From NCBI GenBank assembly GCA_902780695.1, contig CACZGM010000012.1:1-37464 (forward strand): a stretch of 37,464 bases of DNA, in the 5' to 3' direction. Of the stretch, positions 1 to 6,303 are shown one piece after another (position 1 is the stretch's first letter; each line of letters begins with the position of its first letter). Below the pieces are notes generated by a model. That model saw nothing but the letters and a program-made list of their open reading frames with translations, had not been told where the DNA came from and did not search any database. The stretch comes from an uncultured Ruminococcus sp. GTDB taxonomy: Bacteria; Bacillota; Clostridia; Oscillospirales; Ruminococcaceae. Position numbers and translations under genes: made by a program.

Positions 1-1
1 A

Positions 2-370
2 GGCTATTACATTATAAAAGGTGAGACCAAAGGCAAGTTCGCTATCTGGAATGAAGATAAGACTGTTTTTAAGGATAATATCTATGACTATGAAGATTGT
101 GAATGGATCATAGACAAGGAGACGGTAGATCATTCCGATATGGTAATGATAAAAATGCTTTATGAGAAAGAAATACATGAGTTAAGTGCTTTATTTGTTG
201 AACTGATGCAAAAGAGAGACCGAGAAGGATCGCTTGATTCAAAAAGTCAGAATCTATACAACTGGGTTGAAAAGGTCAGAAAAAGAAAGGCAGAAGATAA
301 AAGCAAGACAAGCGGAGGGGATAAAGCTCGCGCTTGCAAAAGGAATCCATTTCGGGAGGAAGAAGACTGA
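2..370 (+). CDS. Partial hypothetical ORF at window edge
   Basis: An open frame runs from the window edge to a stop at 368-370 and has no start inside the window before position 140. The visible product is about 122 residues, charged and lysine/glutamate rich, with no signal peptide or membrane segment. I do not recognise the N-terminal part. Its last third overlaps, in another frame, a recombinase C-terminus (207-518). Skipping one base in the A-rich stretch near 268-275 would join the segment ending NLYNWVEKV to the recombinase frame at EKERQKIKARQAEGI, so both may be pieces of one frameshifted gene. Base composition is AT-rich like the rest of the accessory region. Function unknown. Confidence 0.4.
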   Translation, partial: GYYIIKGETKGKFAIWNEDKTVFKDNIYDYEDCEWIIDKETVDHSDMVMIKMLYEKEIHELSALFVELMQKRDREGSLDSKSQNLYNWVEKVRKRKAEDKSKTSGGDKARACKRNPFREEED

Positions 371-518
371 AATACCGGAGAACTTCTACGCAGAATGCAA
401 CAGGTGGTTGGAAGGCGAGCAGACTGCTATTACAACCATGCGAAATGTAGGCATGAAAAAGACTACTTTCTATAAGATCGTCAATGAGCAGATGCCGGAG
501 ATCGTCAGGAGGTGCTGA
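207..518 (+). pseudogene. C-terminal remnant of a small serine recombinase (resolvase type)
   Basis: The frame open from 207 to the stop at 516-518 contains ERQKIKARQAEGIKLALAKG, then HFGRKKTEIPENF and a helix-turn-helix segment (AITTMRNVGMKKTTFYKIV). This pattern closes Tn3/Hin-type resolvases: the end of helix E, an arginine/lysine linker, then the DNA-binding HTH. The catalytic N-terminal domain with its serine is absent in this frame, and the sequence upstream does not look like a resolvase catalytic domain. It is therefore a fragment, or the end of a frameshifted gene shared with the overlapping partial ORF. It suggests an older mobile-element gene at this edge of the accessory region. 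Confidence 0.6.
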
Positions 519-577
519 TTGCTCTTAACATCAAATTATATGTGATAATAAAATACAACACACATAACATAAAAATA

Positions 578-609
578 ATCCGAAAAGATGCAATTTAATG
601 CATTCGGAT
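578..609 (+). other. Hairpin upstream of the kinase-like gene
   Basis: ATCCGAA (578-584) pairs with TTCGGAT (603-609), with an inner TGCA/TGCA pair, just before the Shine-Dalgarno AAGGAGA of the next gene. There is no T-run, so it is not a clear terminator. It could affect translation of the kinase-like gene or be an operator. Confidence 0.35.
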
Positions 610-635
610 AATAAATAAACAAGGAGAACAATAAA

Positions 636-1301
636 ATGAAATGTACAGATCAAAAGGTGTTGTATTTTGATGATGTCAGAAAGACTGCAATTTACACATT
701 CGACGGCACATTCCGGACTTTTTTCAAAGCAGGGATTTTCGATGTTGAGGCATTGTCGAGGATAAGAAATGCAAAGCCTCCGCACATACTGAAGCTGCTG
801 AGATTCGATGAGACAACAATGCTTACTGAGTTTGTGGAAGGGGAAAGTCTTATGACAGCCCGTCTCGGAAAGGAGCAGTTATACAATGTGATACTGCAGA
901 TCTGCGACGGCGTAAGTGCGCTGCACTCTCTTGGTGTTCTGCACCTTGATATAATGACATCAAATATCATGATCAGCAATGGGAATGTCACTATTGTTGA
1001 TCTTGAATCGTCAAGGTATGCAGAGAACAGGTATGTGACTGATAATATCTATGCAGGAAACAGATTCTTCTCTGCACCAGAACTTCTGAGAGGAGACGCA
1101 GTTGACTACAGGGCAGATATCTTTTCATTAGGCTGTACAATCGCAGATATCATGCGAATGAATAAAGGCGGGAATGTTCTGGCGGACATAGCAACAAAAT
1201 GCCAGACCACCGAGCCCCGGCACAGATATGATTCTGTTGAAAGTCTGAAAAAGGATATAATAAAGGCAGTAAGGCTTGAAGGTGTGGTTTATATCGGCTG
1301 A
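636..1301 (+). CDS. Divergent small eukaryotic-like protein kinase
   Basis: The 221-residue product has the layout of a compact Ser/Thr protein kinase fold: a short N-lobe, a hinge-like segment (LTEFVEGES), a catalytic loop HLDIMTSN (103-110), a metal-binding VDLE (121-124) in place of DFG, SAPELL (147-151) in place of APE, and DIFSLGCTIADI (161-172) matching helix F. The catalytic Asp105, Asn110 and metal-binding Asp122 are present. There is no glycine-rich loop, and the usual catalytic-loop lysine (HRDLKPEN) is methionine. Activity is thus uncertain and it may be a pseudokinase. There are no membrane or sensor domains. The start follows AAGGAGA with good spacing. It lies among mobile-element genes, so a role in element control, host interaction or defence is possible but unproven. 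Confidence 0.7.
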   Translation: MKCTDQKVLYFDDVRKTAIYTFDGTFRTFFKAGIFDVEALSRIRNAKPPHILKLLRFDETTMLTEFVEGESLMTARLGKEQLYNVILQICDGVSALHSLGVLHLDIMTSNIMISNGNVTIVDLESSRYAENRYVTDNIYAGNRFFSAPELLRGDAVDYRADIFSLGCTIADIMRMNKGGNVLADIATKCQTTEPRHRYDSVESLKKDIIKAVRLEGVVYIG

Positions 1302-1378
1302 CAGATGAACCTGAAAGCTGCATAAACGATCAGACTGAAATCAACAGATAAGTAATAAACAGCAAGGAGGAACATCGT

Positions 1379-1576
1379 ATGTTCAACGACTACAAAGATA
1401 TGGTCAGTATTGATGAGACTTGTGAGATGCTGCGGATAGGAAGGAATAAAGTGTATGAGCTTCTGCGCTCCGGCACCCTTGGAGGTTTCAAGGAGGGGAG
1501 GATTTGGAAGATACCCAAGTTCGCAGTTGAAGCCTATATTATGGAGCGAAGTACAAGAAAAAACGAGACAGCTTAG
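1379..1576 (+). CDS. Excisionase-family helix-turn-helix protein
   Basis: This 65-residue protein has the winged-helix/MerR-like layout of excisionase-type DNA-binding proteins: VSIDETCEMLRIGRNKVYEL (HTH, about residues 9-28), then RSGTLGGFKEGRIWKIPK (wing) and a final helix. Such proteins bind DNA near attachment sites and set recombination direction, or act as small regulators. The start is ATG 1379 after AGCAAGGAGG. The stop codon lies inside a strong inverted repeat that probably ends transcription. With the large serine recombinase at 4628 it could be the element's directionality factor, although the two genes are 3 kb apart, so the pairing is inference. Confidence 0.7.
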   Translation: MFNDYKDMVSIDETCEMLRIGRNKVYELLRSGTLGGFKEGRIWKIPKFAVEAYIMERSTRKNETA

Positions 1577-1587
1577 CTGTCTCGTTT
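1561..1587. terminator. Palindromic bidirectional terminator
   Basis: AAACGAGACAGCT (1561-1573) is the exact inverted repeat of AGCTGTCTCGTTT (1575-1587). The arms carry terminal A and T runs, so either strand gives a hairpin followed by U residues. The excisionase-like stop codon is inside it. Confidence 0.7.
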
Positions 1588-1792
1588 CAGTCTGTCAAAA
1601 ACCAATACTTTGGCTTACTTGTCAGCCCTTTTTCATAGAAATGGAAAAAATGTGCTGTATAGGATTATGGACTCCCCTAAACAAGTCCTGTAAATCAGAA
1701 CATTAAAAGATATCTCCCGGTAATATATGATCTGTAATGTTGCAAAACAACAATTATCCTTTACCAATGATATAACATCACATTAAAAAACA
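1588..1792. other. AT-rich intergenic stretch
   Basis: About 200 bases between the terminator and the candidate oriT. Open frames here lack a supported start and resemble nothing I know. No further structure was seen. Confidence 0.4.
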
Positions 1793-1841
1793 AGGATCAG
1801 CAAGTGTCGGACACAGTCCGGTAATACTTTTTGCTGATCCT
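1793..1841 (+). other. Candidate oriT of a mobilizable element
   Basis: An 11-base perfect inverted repeat, AGGATCAGCAA (1793-1803) and TTGCTGATCCT (1831-1841), encloses a second palindrome: CGGAC (1808-1812) pairs with GTCCG (1816-1820), and GTGTC with GACAC overlaps it. The segment lies directly upstream of a ribbon-helix-helix gene and a relaxase gene, the usual position of an origin of transfer. GGTAATACTT follows the inner hairpin and would be a plausible nick region, but the nick site cannot be fixed by eye. It could instead be an operator for the ribbon-helix-helix protein. Confidence 0.5.
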
Positions 1842-1872
1842 GTCACAATAATGTATTGAAAGGATAATGAAT

Positions 1873-2289
1873 ATGAATAGTTATAAGATGAAAGCCTATG
1901 ATAGATACCATAGTACTTATAGCAATAGTTATAATAATAGTACTTATAGCAATAATTATAATAAAAAGATGTGTAATAATCATAGTAGTACATATAAGGA
2001 AAAGTCTGCACCCTGTAAAAAATCAAAGGTGATACAGTTCAAAGTAAGTGATGAGCTTTATGATAGTCTTAAGAGCAAGGCAGATGAAGAGGACCTCTCT
2101 GTAAATCGCTATGTCAAAAAGTGTATGACAGAGTCAGTACATGGGCATACAGGTCTTACGCCTGAAATGCTGTTAAGGCTTACAGGCATATATAATATGC
2201 TGCAGCTTCCTATGTGCAATTGGAATGACGACATGAGGAAGAACTACAATGAAGAGATGAGGAGGCTTTACAGTGAACTTTTTCGATAA
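1873..2289 (+). CDS. Ribbon-helix-helix relaxosome accessory protein (MobC-like)
   Basis: The product is 138 residues from ATG 1873, chosen because AAAGGA (1859-1864) is 8 bases upstream; ATG 1867 is in frame but too close. Residues from about 50 on (VIQFKVSDELYDSLKSKADE, then LSVNRYVKKCM) match a ribbon-helix-helix DNA-binding domain such as those of MobC-like relaxosome proteins, which bind oriT and help the relaxase nick. The N-terminal 40 residues are low complexity (Ser/Tyr/Asn) and come from a 27-base tandem duplication (1912-1936 and 1939-1963), giving STYSNSYNN and STYSNNYNK. The end overlaps the relaxase gene by 17 bases, implying translational coupling. Very AT-rich codon use supports foreign origin. 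Confidence 0.7.
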   Translation: MNSYKMKAYDRYHSTYSNSYNNSTYSNNYNKKMCNNHSSTYKEKSAPCKKSKVIQFKVSDELYDSLKSKADEEDLSVNRYVKKCMTESVHGHTGLTPEMLLRLTGIYNMLQLPMCNWNDDMRKNYNEEMRRLYSELFR

Positions 2290-2752
2290 TCATGACCCAT
2301 ACAGCAACCTCAGCTGTGTGTATAATGTGACAAACTATGTGCTGAGAGATAAAGCAGGACAAGGAAATGCCATGAACAGGTTTTCGGGTGGAATGAATGT
2401 ATTTGACCTATCAAAGGCAGGCGAAGAGTTCATGCAGGTTAAAAGGTATTATGGAAAGATGTTCGGCAGGCATATCAAGCATTTCTACATAACCTTTGAC
2501 AAGGACGAGCCTGTCACGCCGGAGCTTGCATATATTCTTGCATACCATATAAGTATGTTCTATCGGAGCAGGTTTCAGGTGGTTTTTTCTGTGCATGAAG
2601 AAACAGAGAATCTACATATCCACTTTGCTGTAAATACAGTAAGCTTCATAGACGGAAAGAAGCTACACGAGGGACTGGAGGAGCTTTATGCGTTTGAGAT
2701 TTTTTGCAGGGATTGCTATAAGGCGCTGATGAAAAGCAGGACAAAAGAATAA
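2273..2752 (+). CDS. Short relaxase/mobilization nuclease domain protein
   Basis: The 159-residue product matches the catalytic part of relaxases (Pfam Relaxase): an N-terminal Tyr-containing segment (VYNVTNYVLRD), the central YYGKMFGRHIKHFYITF, the metal-binding histidine region NLHIHFAVNTVSF, and DGKKLHEG. Such enzymes nick oriT and attach to the 5' end through a tyrosine. GTG 2273 is the start, with GGAGG at 2260-2264. The gene overlaps the upstream ribbon-helix-helix gene. The protein is short compared with typical relaxases of 300-500 residues, lacking the C-terminal region. It may be a naturally minimal form or a truncated one; no downstream frame looks like a lost C-terminus. Confidence 0.72.
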   Translation: MNFFDNHDPYSNLSCVYNVTNYVLRDKAGQGNAMNRFSGGMNVFDLSKAGEEFMQVKRYYGKMFGRHIKHFYITFDKDEPVTPELAYILAYHISMFYRSRFQVVFSVHEETENLHIHFAVNTVSFIDGKKLHEGLEELYAFEIFCRDCYKALMKSRTKE

Positions 2753-3018
2753 ATAACATTGAAAAAATACTTGCGCGATAAAATTTTGCCTAAAAATATA
2801 TAAGACCGAACAATCTTTTGCGCCTGCAAGGTTTTTTGCAAAGTTTTTTTCAAAATGTCAATTTTCAATGAGCAGATCAGATGAACAAATAACATCGAAT
2901 TTACAATAATAACACTGCCTGTGTTACATGATAAAATTTATGATATAATGCGGTGAAACCATGACAGACTATATTCAGAGAAGGCTACAAGACTATATTC
3001 AGAGAAGGCTATATATCC
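2753..3018. other. AT-rich gap with a 21-base direct repeat
   Basis: This non-coding stretch precedes the Rpn promoter. The sequence GACTATATTCAGAGAAGGCTA occurs twice, at 2967-2987 and 2991-3011, in a 24-base period, ending 7 bases before the -35 box. The remainder is A/T-rich with scattered TTGCAA-type words and no convincing gene. Confidence 0.6.
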
Positions 3019-3047
3019 TTGACAAAACGATGTTTATGTGATATATT
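3019..3047 (+). promoter_or_regulatory. SigA-type promoter of the Rpn gene
   Basis: TTGACA (3019-3024), a 17-base spacer, then TATATT (3042-3047). The expected transcript start near 3054 leaves a leader of only about 24 bases before ATG 3078. Confidence 0.7.
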
Positions 3048-3077
3048 ATAAATAGTATATATAGTATGGAGATTTTT

Positions 3078-3875
3078 ATGGGAAGAAACATAGTAAAAGC
3101 AAAGCTGGACATAATATTTAAAAAGTTGTTTGAGGATAAGAATAATGAAGATCTGCTGCATGACTTCTTGTCCAGTATGCTGGAAATACCGTATGAGGAC
3201 ATAAAGCATATCGTCGTAGAAAATTCTGAGATACTGCCTGAGTCCATTTCCGGGAAGTTCAGCAGACTTGATATTCGCATGACTGTTGATAACAGACTTG
3301 TCAACTGTGAAATGCAGATAGCAAAAGAAAATGCATTCCGTGACAGATCGCTGTTTTATTGGTCAAAGCTGTACAGTGGCGATCTCAAAAGCGGCGATGA
3401 GTATGATAAGCTTAAGCAGAGTTTTTCCATTAATATTATCAACTTCAACGAGTTTGATACTCCTGATTTTCACTCTGTGTTTAAACTTATTAACCCGGCT
3501 AACGGAGAGCAGCTTACAGATAAGTGTGCTATACATTTCTTTGAACTGAAAAAGATAAACAAACAGGTAAACAAAAATAACCGTATGGAGCTGTGGCTTC
3601 AGCTTATAAATGCGGAGAGCGAGGAGGAACTTGATATGTTACAGCAAACAGAAGTTCAGCCGATACAGAAGGCTGTTATGATCATACACCAGATGAGTGA
3701 TGACGAAAAGATACAAGAGCTTGCCCGCCTCCGCGAGAAAGCCCTACATGATGAAGCTTCGGCTCTGAGCACAGCGCGAAAAGAAGGACGTGACGAACGT
3801 GAGGATGAGCTTGTTAAAAGAATGCGCGAAAATGGAATTCCGGAAGACCAGATACAAAAAATCATTTTGAAATGA
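3078..3875 (+). CDS. Rpn-family PD-(D/E)XK nuclease (recombination-promoting nuclease/putative transposase)
   Basis: The N-terminal two thirds match the Rpn/PD-(D/E)XK nuclease family: KLDIIFKKLFEDKNNEDLL, then the catalytic core RLDIRM and NCEMQ (Asp and Glu-x-Gln), and YWSKLYSGDLKSGDEY. The family comprises DNA endonucleases, some with anti-phage roles. GGAG (3068-3071) favours ATG 3078 (265 residues); ATG 3066 would add four. The C-terminal third is charged and helical, ending MRENGIPEDQIQKIILK. Inside the gene, GAGGAGG (3621-3627) and ATG 3636 form an internal translation start for this tail. The same tail recurs in two following ORFs. As in characterised Rpn genes, the internal product could be an antitoxin; that is inference from family knowledge. 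Confidence 0.85.
   Translation: MGRNIVKAKLDIIFKKLFEDKNNEDLLHDFLSSMLEIPYEDIKHIVVENSEILPESISGKFSRLDIRMTVDNRLVNCEMQIAKENAFRDRSLFYWSKLYSGDLKSGDEYDKLKQSFSINIINFNEFDTPDFHSVFKLINPANGEQLTDKCAIHFFELKKINKQVNKNNRMELWLQLINAESEEELDMLQQTEVQPIQKAVMIIHQMSDDEKIQELARLREKALHDEASALSTARKEGRDEREDELVKRMRENGIPEDQIQKIILK
3636..3875 (+). CDS. Internal in-frame ORF of the Rpn gene (RpnS-like small protein)
   Basis: ATG 3636 lies in the Rpn frame and is preceded by GAGGAGG with an 8-base gap, a better ribosome site than the one for the full gene. The 79-residue product would be the C-terminal tail alone (starting MLQQTEVQPIQKAVMI). Supporting this start, the downstream copy at 4173 begins at exactly the same ATG with the preceding GAGGAACTTGAT preserved, so it is a free-standing gene with the same first codon. 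In enterobacterial rpn genes I recall that such intragenic products inhibit the long nuclease. No direct evidence of expression is available here. Confidence 0.55.
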   Translation: MLQQTEVQPIQKAVMIIHQMSDDEKIQELARLREKALHDEASALSTARKEGRDEREDELVKRMRENGIPEDQIQKIILK

Positions 3876-4148
3876 GTGGAAATACAAATGCCTGAGGATA
3901 TAGTAAAATATTCTGGAAATACTAAGATTACCTATCATATCATGAGCGAAGAAGAAAAGATACAGGAACTTGCCCGCCTCCGTGAGAAAGCCCTACATGA
4001 TGAAGCTTCGGCTCTGAGCACAGCGCGAAAAGAAGGACGTGAGCAAGGTCGTGCAGAAGGACGTGCAGAAGGACGCAACGAAATGATTGAAAAAATGCGC
4101 AAAAGTGGAATGACTGACGAGCAGATCGAGAAGATATTATCGGAATAA
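3876..4148 (+). CDS. Free-standing Rpn C-terminal cassette, variant 2
   Basis: This small ORF begins right at the stop of the Rpn gene. GTG 3876 abuts the stop, but ATG 3888 or ATG 3942 (MSEEEKIQELARLREKALHD) are also possible; no strong Shine-Dalgarno decides. Residues from about 33 repeat the Rpn tail, followed by an expanded REQGRAEGRAEGR run and then a different ending, MIEKMRKSGMTDEQIEKIL, in place of MRENGIPEDQIQKIILK. It has no nuclease domain. It may be a second inhibitor with altered specificity, or debris of recombination between rpn paralogues. A GGCGCGCC palindrome (4153-4160) lies at the junction with the next copy. Confidence 0.5.
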   Translation: MEIQMPEDIVKYSGNTKITYHIMSEEEKIQELARLREKALHDEASALSTARKEGREQGRAEGRAEGRNEMIEKMRKSGMTDEQIEKILSE

Positions 4149-4172
4149 CTGCGGCGCGCCGAGGAACTTGAT

Positions 4173-4460
4173 ATGTTACAGCAAACAGAAGTTCAGCCGA
4201 TACAGAAGGCTGTTATGATCATACACCAGATGAGCGATGACGAAAAGATACAAGAGCTTGCCCGCCTCCGCGAGAAAGCCCTACATGATGAAGCTTCGGC
4301 TCTGAGCACGGCACGAAAAGAAGGACGTGAGCAAGGTCGTGCAGAAGGACGCGCAGAAGGACGTGAGCAAGGTCGCGATGAACGCGAGGATGAGCTTGTT
4401 AAAAGTATGCGCGAAAATGGAATTCCGGAAGATCAGATACAAAAAATCATTTTGAAATGA
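4173..4460 (+). CDS. Free-standing Rpn C-terminal cassette, variant 3
   Basis: The 95-residue ORF repeats the internal product of the Rpn gene from its first codon (MLQQTEVQPIQKAVMI) to its last (ENGIPEDQIQKIILK), with an insertion of about 16 residues of EQGR/AEGR repeats in the middle. The upstream GAGGAA 8 bases before ATG 4173 is a usable ribosome site and is retained from the parental gene. It contains no nuclease core. If the tail is an antitoxin, this gene would add dose or a length variant. The gene is followed by 167 bases to the recombinase, and no terminator was seen. Confidence 0.6.
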   Translation: MLQQTEVQPIQKAVMIIHQMSDDEKIQELARLREKALHDEASALSTARKEGREQGRAEGRAEGREQGRDEREDELVKSMRENGIPEDQIQKIILK

Positions 4461-4574
4461 GTGGAAATACAAATAAAATTTTTGCGGTTGGAATTATTGC
4501 AAGGTACTATTACAGGCTGTGCAAACTTTTCGATCGCAATATTTTTTTGCAAGCTTTTGTAAGCACCCTGCTTC

Positions 4575-4603
4575 TTGAAAAAAAATTTGCAGTGTGCTAT
4601 AAT
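4575..4603 (+). promoter_or_regulatory. SigA-type promoter of the large serine recombinase
   Basis: TTGAAA (4575-4580), 17-base spacer, TATAAT (4598-4603), ending 24 bases before the recombinase start codon. Confidence 0.75.
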
Positions 4604-4627
4604 AACATTTGAAAGGAGGGCTTACCA

Positions 4628-6247
4628 ATGCGATTTGCAATATATTCAAGAAAATCCCGATTTACAGGCAAGGGCGAGTCCATCGACAACCAGATCGACG
4701 ACTGCCGGAGATTCATTCTGTCAAACTTCCCCGATACTAAAGAGGAAGAGATCTTCGTTTACGAAGACGAGGGCTATTCCGGCAAGAACACCAACCGCCC
4801 ACAGTTCCAGCAGATGATGACAGTGGAGGATAAGGAGCCGTTCGACTTCATAGTAGTTTACAGGCTTGACAGGATCAGCAGAAACATGAGTGATTTTGCT
4901 GTGCTTATGGACAAGCTTGCGAAGAAAGGAACATCGTTCTATTCAACAAACGAGCGCTTCGATACTTCCACAGTGTCGGGTCAGATGATGATGACAATAT
5001 CCGCTGCGTTCGCCCAGTTTGAGCGCCAGATCATTGCGGAGCGCGTAAGGGATAATGTCTATAAGCTTGCGAAGACAGGGCGCTGGCTCGGAGGCACTCC
5101 CCCGCTCGGATTTACCTCCCAGAATGAGACCTACATCGACGATTCCGGCATAGAAAGAAAGTGCCACAAGCTCATAGAAAACGAGAAGGAACTGGCTCTT
5201 GTAAGGCTCATATATGCCAAATACCTTGAGCTTCAATCACTTTCAAAGCTTGAAACGTTTATGATAAACTCCGGCTACAAGACAAGGAAGAATGCGGATT
5301 TCAGGGTCACTACCCTGCGCTACATAATCACAAATCCTACCTACTGTACAGCCGACAGCAAGAGCTATGAGTTTTTCAGAGACAGCGACTGCGATATCGC
5401 AGATATTGGGGAAAGCTGTAACGGTGAGCATGGATTTCTCGGATACAAGAAGTCGCAGACAAAACTTGATGACAGCAGAACACCCACAGAGCTTTCAGAC
5501 TGGACAATCGCTCTCGGCAGGCACAAAGGCATTATCTCCAGCGCCGACTGGATAGAGGCACAGGAGATAATAACAGACCACTCCCGCCGTTATAAGAGAG
5601 TAAGACAGCCTCACAACCCTACTGCACTTCTTTCGGGAATACTAAGGTGCAAATGCGGAAGCTATATGCGCCCCAGAACATTCAAAGCAAACAAACAGGG
5701 CGAGAAACCTTATTCATATATGTGCGAGCTGAAGGAGCGCAGCAAAGGAGAAAAATGCTCCTGCCCCAATGTCAGCGGACGGGCTGCGGACAGAATGGTA
5801 TGTGATGCCCTGCTGAACTACCAGGATGACGACAGCGTATTTGCGAGATATGTGAATATCGTATCTTCCATGGGCAAGAAGAATGAGGACATAGACAGCC
5901 TTGTCAGCTCCCACAAAACTATGATAGCAAAGAAGAAGAAAGCGATATCGGGACTGCTCCGGATGGCGGGGGAAGATGGCAGCATATCAGCCGATTATGT
6001 GCATGATGAGCTTACTTCACTGCACAGCGAGATCGAGCAGGAAGAGAATGAGATAAAGAGACTCGAAAGGCTTCGCGTAAGCGGCAGGACTCTTGAAACC
6101 GCTGCTAAGAATACAGAATCTCTTCTCAAGACATTCAAGGATAATTTTGATACCCTCAGCACAGACAACAAGCGAAATTTTATCAGAAAGTGCGTAAGCA
6201 GGATAGAATGGGACGGAGAAAACATCGGTGTTTTTCTCCTGGGCTGA
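4628..6247 (+). CDS. Large serine recombinase (integrase) of the element
   Basis: The 539-residue product has the order of large serine recombinases: a catalytic N-terminal domain with YSRKS (Ser10 the likely nucleophile), ESIDNQIDDC, YRLDRISRN and AAFAQFERQIIAERV; a Recombinase domain (about 165-290); a zinc-ribbon with CKCGSYMRPR and CELKERSKGEKCSCP; and a coiled coil (about 415-500). Such enzymes integrate and excise elements between short att sites without homology. ATG 4628 follows AAAGGAGG. Length fits TnpX/SpoIVCA-type enzymes. It is the last gene before the chromosomal dpaB remnant, the usual place for an integrase next to its att site, and very likely inserted the element there. Confidence 0.93.
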   Translation: MRFAIYSRKSRFTGKGESIDNQIDDCRRFILSNFPDTKEEEIFVYEDEGYSGKNTNRPQFQQMMTVEDKEPFDFIVVYRLDRISRNMSDFAVLMDKLAKKGTSFYSTNERFDTSTVSGQMMMTISAAFAQFERQIIAERVRDNVYKLAKTGRWLGGTPPLGFTSQNETYIDDSGIERKCHKLIENEKELALVRLIYAKYLELQSLSKLETFMINSGYKTRKNADFRVTTLRYIITNPTYCTADSKSYEFFRDSDCDIADIGESCNGEHGFLGYKKSQTKLDDSRTPTELSDWTIALGRHKGIISSADWIEAQEIITDHSRRYKRVRQPHNPTALLSGILRCKCGSYMRPRTFKANKQGEKPYSYMCELKERSKGEKCSCPNVSGRAADRMVCDALLNYQDDDSVFARYVNIVSSMGKKNEDIDSLVSSHKTMIAKKKKAISGLLRMAGEDGSISADYVHDELTSLHSEIEQEENEIKRLERLRVSGRTLETAAKNTESLLKTFKDNFDTLSTDNKRNFIRKCVSRIEWDGENIGVFLLG

Positions 6248-6303
6248 TGATCTTATAGCAGCACGAATCATCCGCCCCGAGCAGATTCCGTGTAACGACA
6301 GCC
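6248..6303. other. Probable element/chromosome junction (att site)
   Basis: Homology to dpaB starts at about 6304 (DTPVTMA), while the recombinase stops at 6247. The crossover core must lie within this interval or slightly to its right. The other att site and the core dinucleotide cannot be identified because the opposite end is outside the window. Confidence 0.5.

Larger units (their letters stand above)
3625..4473 (+). repeat. Tandem reiteration of the Rpn C-terminal cassette
   Basis: Three copies of a C-terminal coding cassette follow each other: 3625-3889 (inside rpn), about 3942-4148 (diverged), and 4161-4473. Copies 1 and 3 share the segment from GAGGAACTTGATATG through to TGAAATGAGTGGAAATACAAAT past the stop, nearly base for base. 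All three share the segment coding IQELARLREKALHDEASALS. Copies 2 and 3 contain extra 12-base units coding EGRA/EQGR that copy 1 lacks. Confidence 0.9.

Noticed and set aside
1455-1706. 83-codon frame overlapping the excisionase-like gene
   Set aside because: It overlaps a gene with a clear HTH in another frame, reads through the terminator and has no ribosome site.
3078-4460. Insertion sequence with Rpn as transposase
   Set aside because: Rpn proteins are named transposase-like in databases, but no terminal inverted repeats or target duplication flank the gene; the repeats are coding cassettes.
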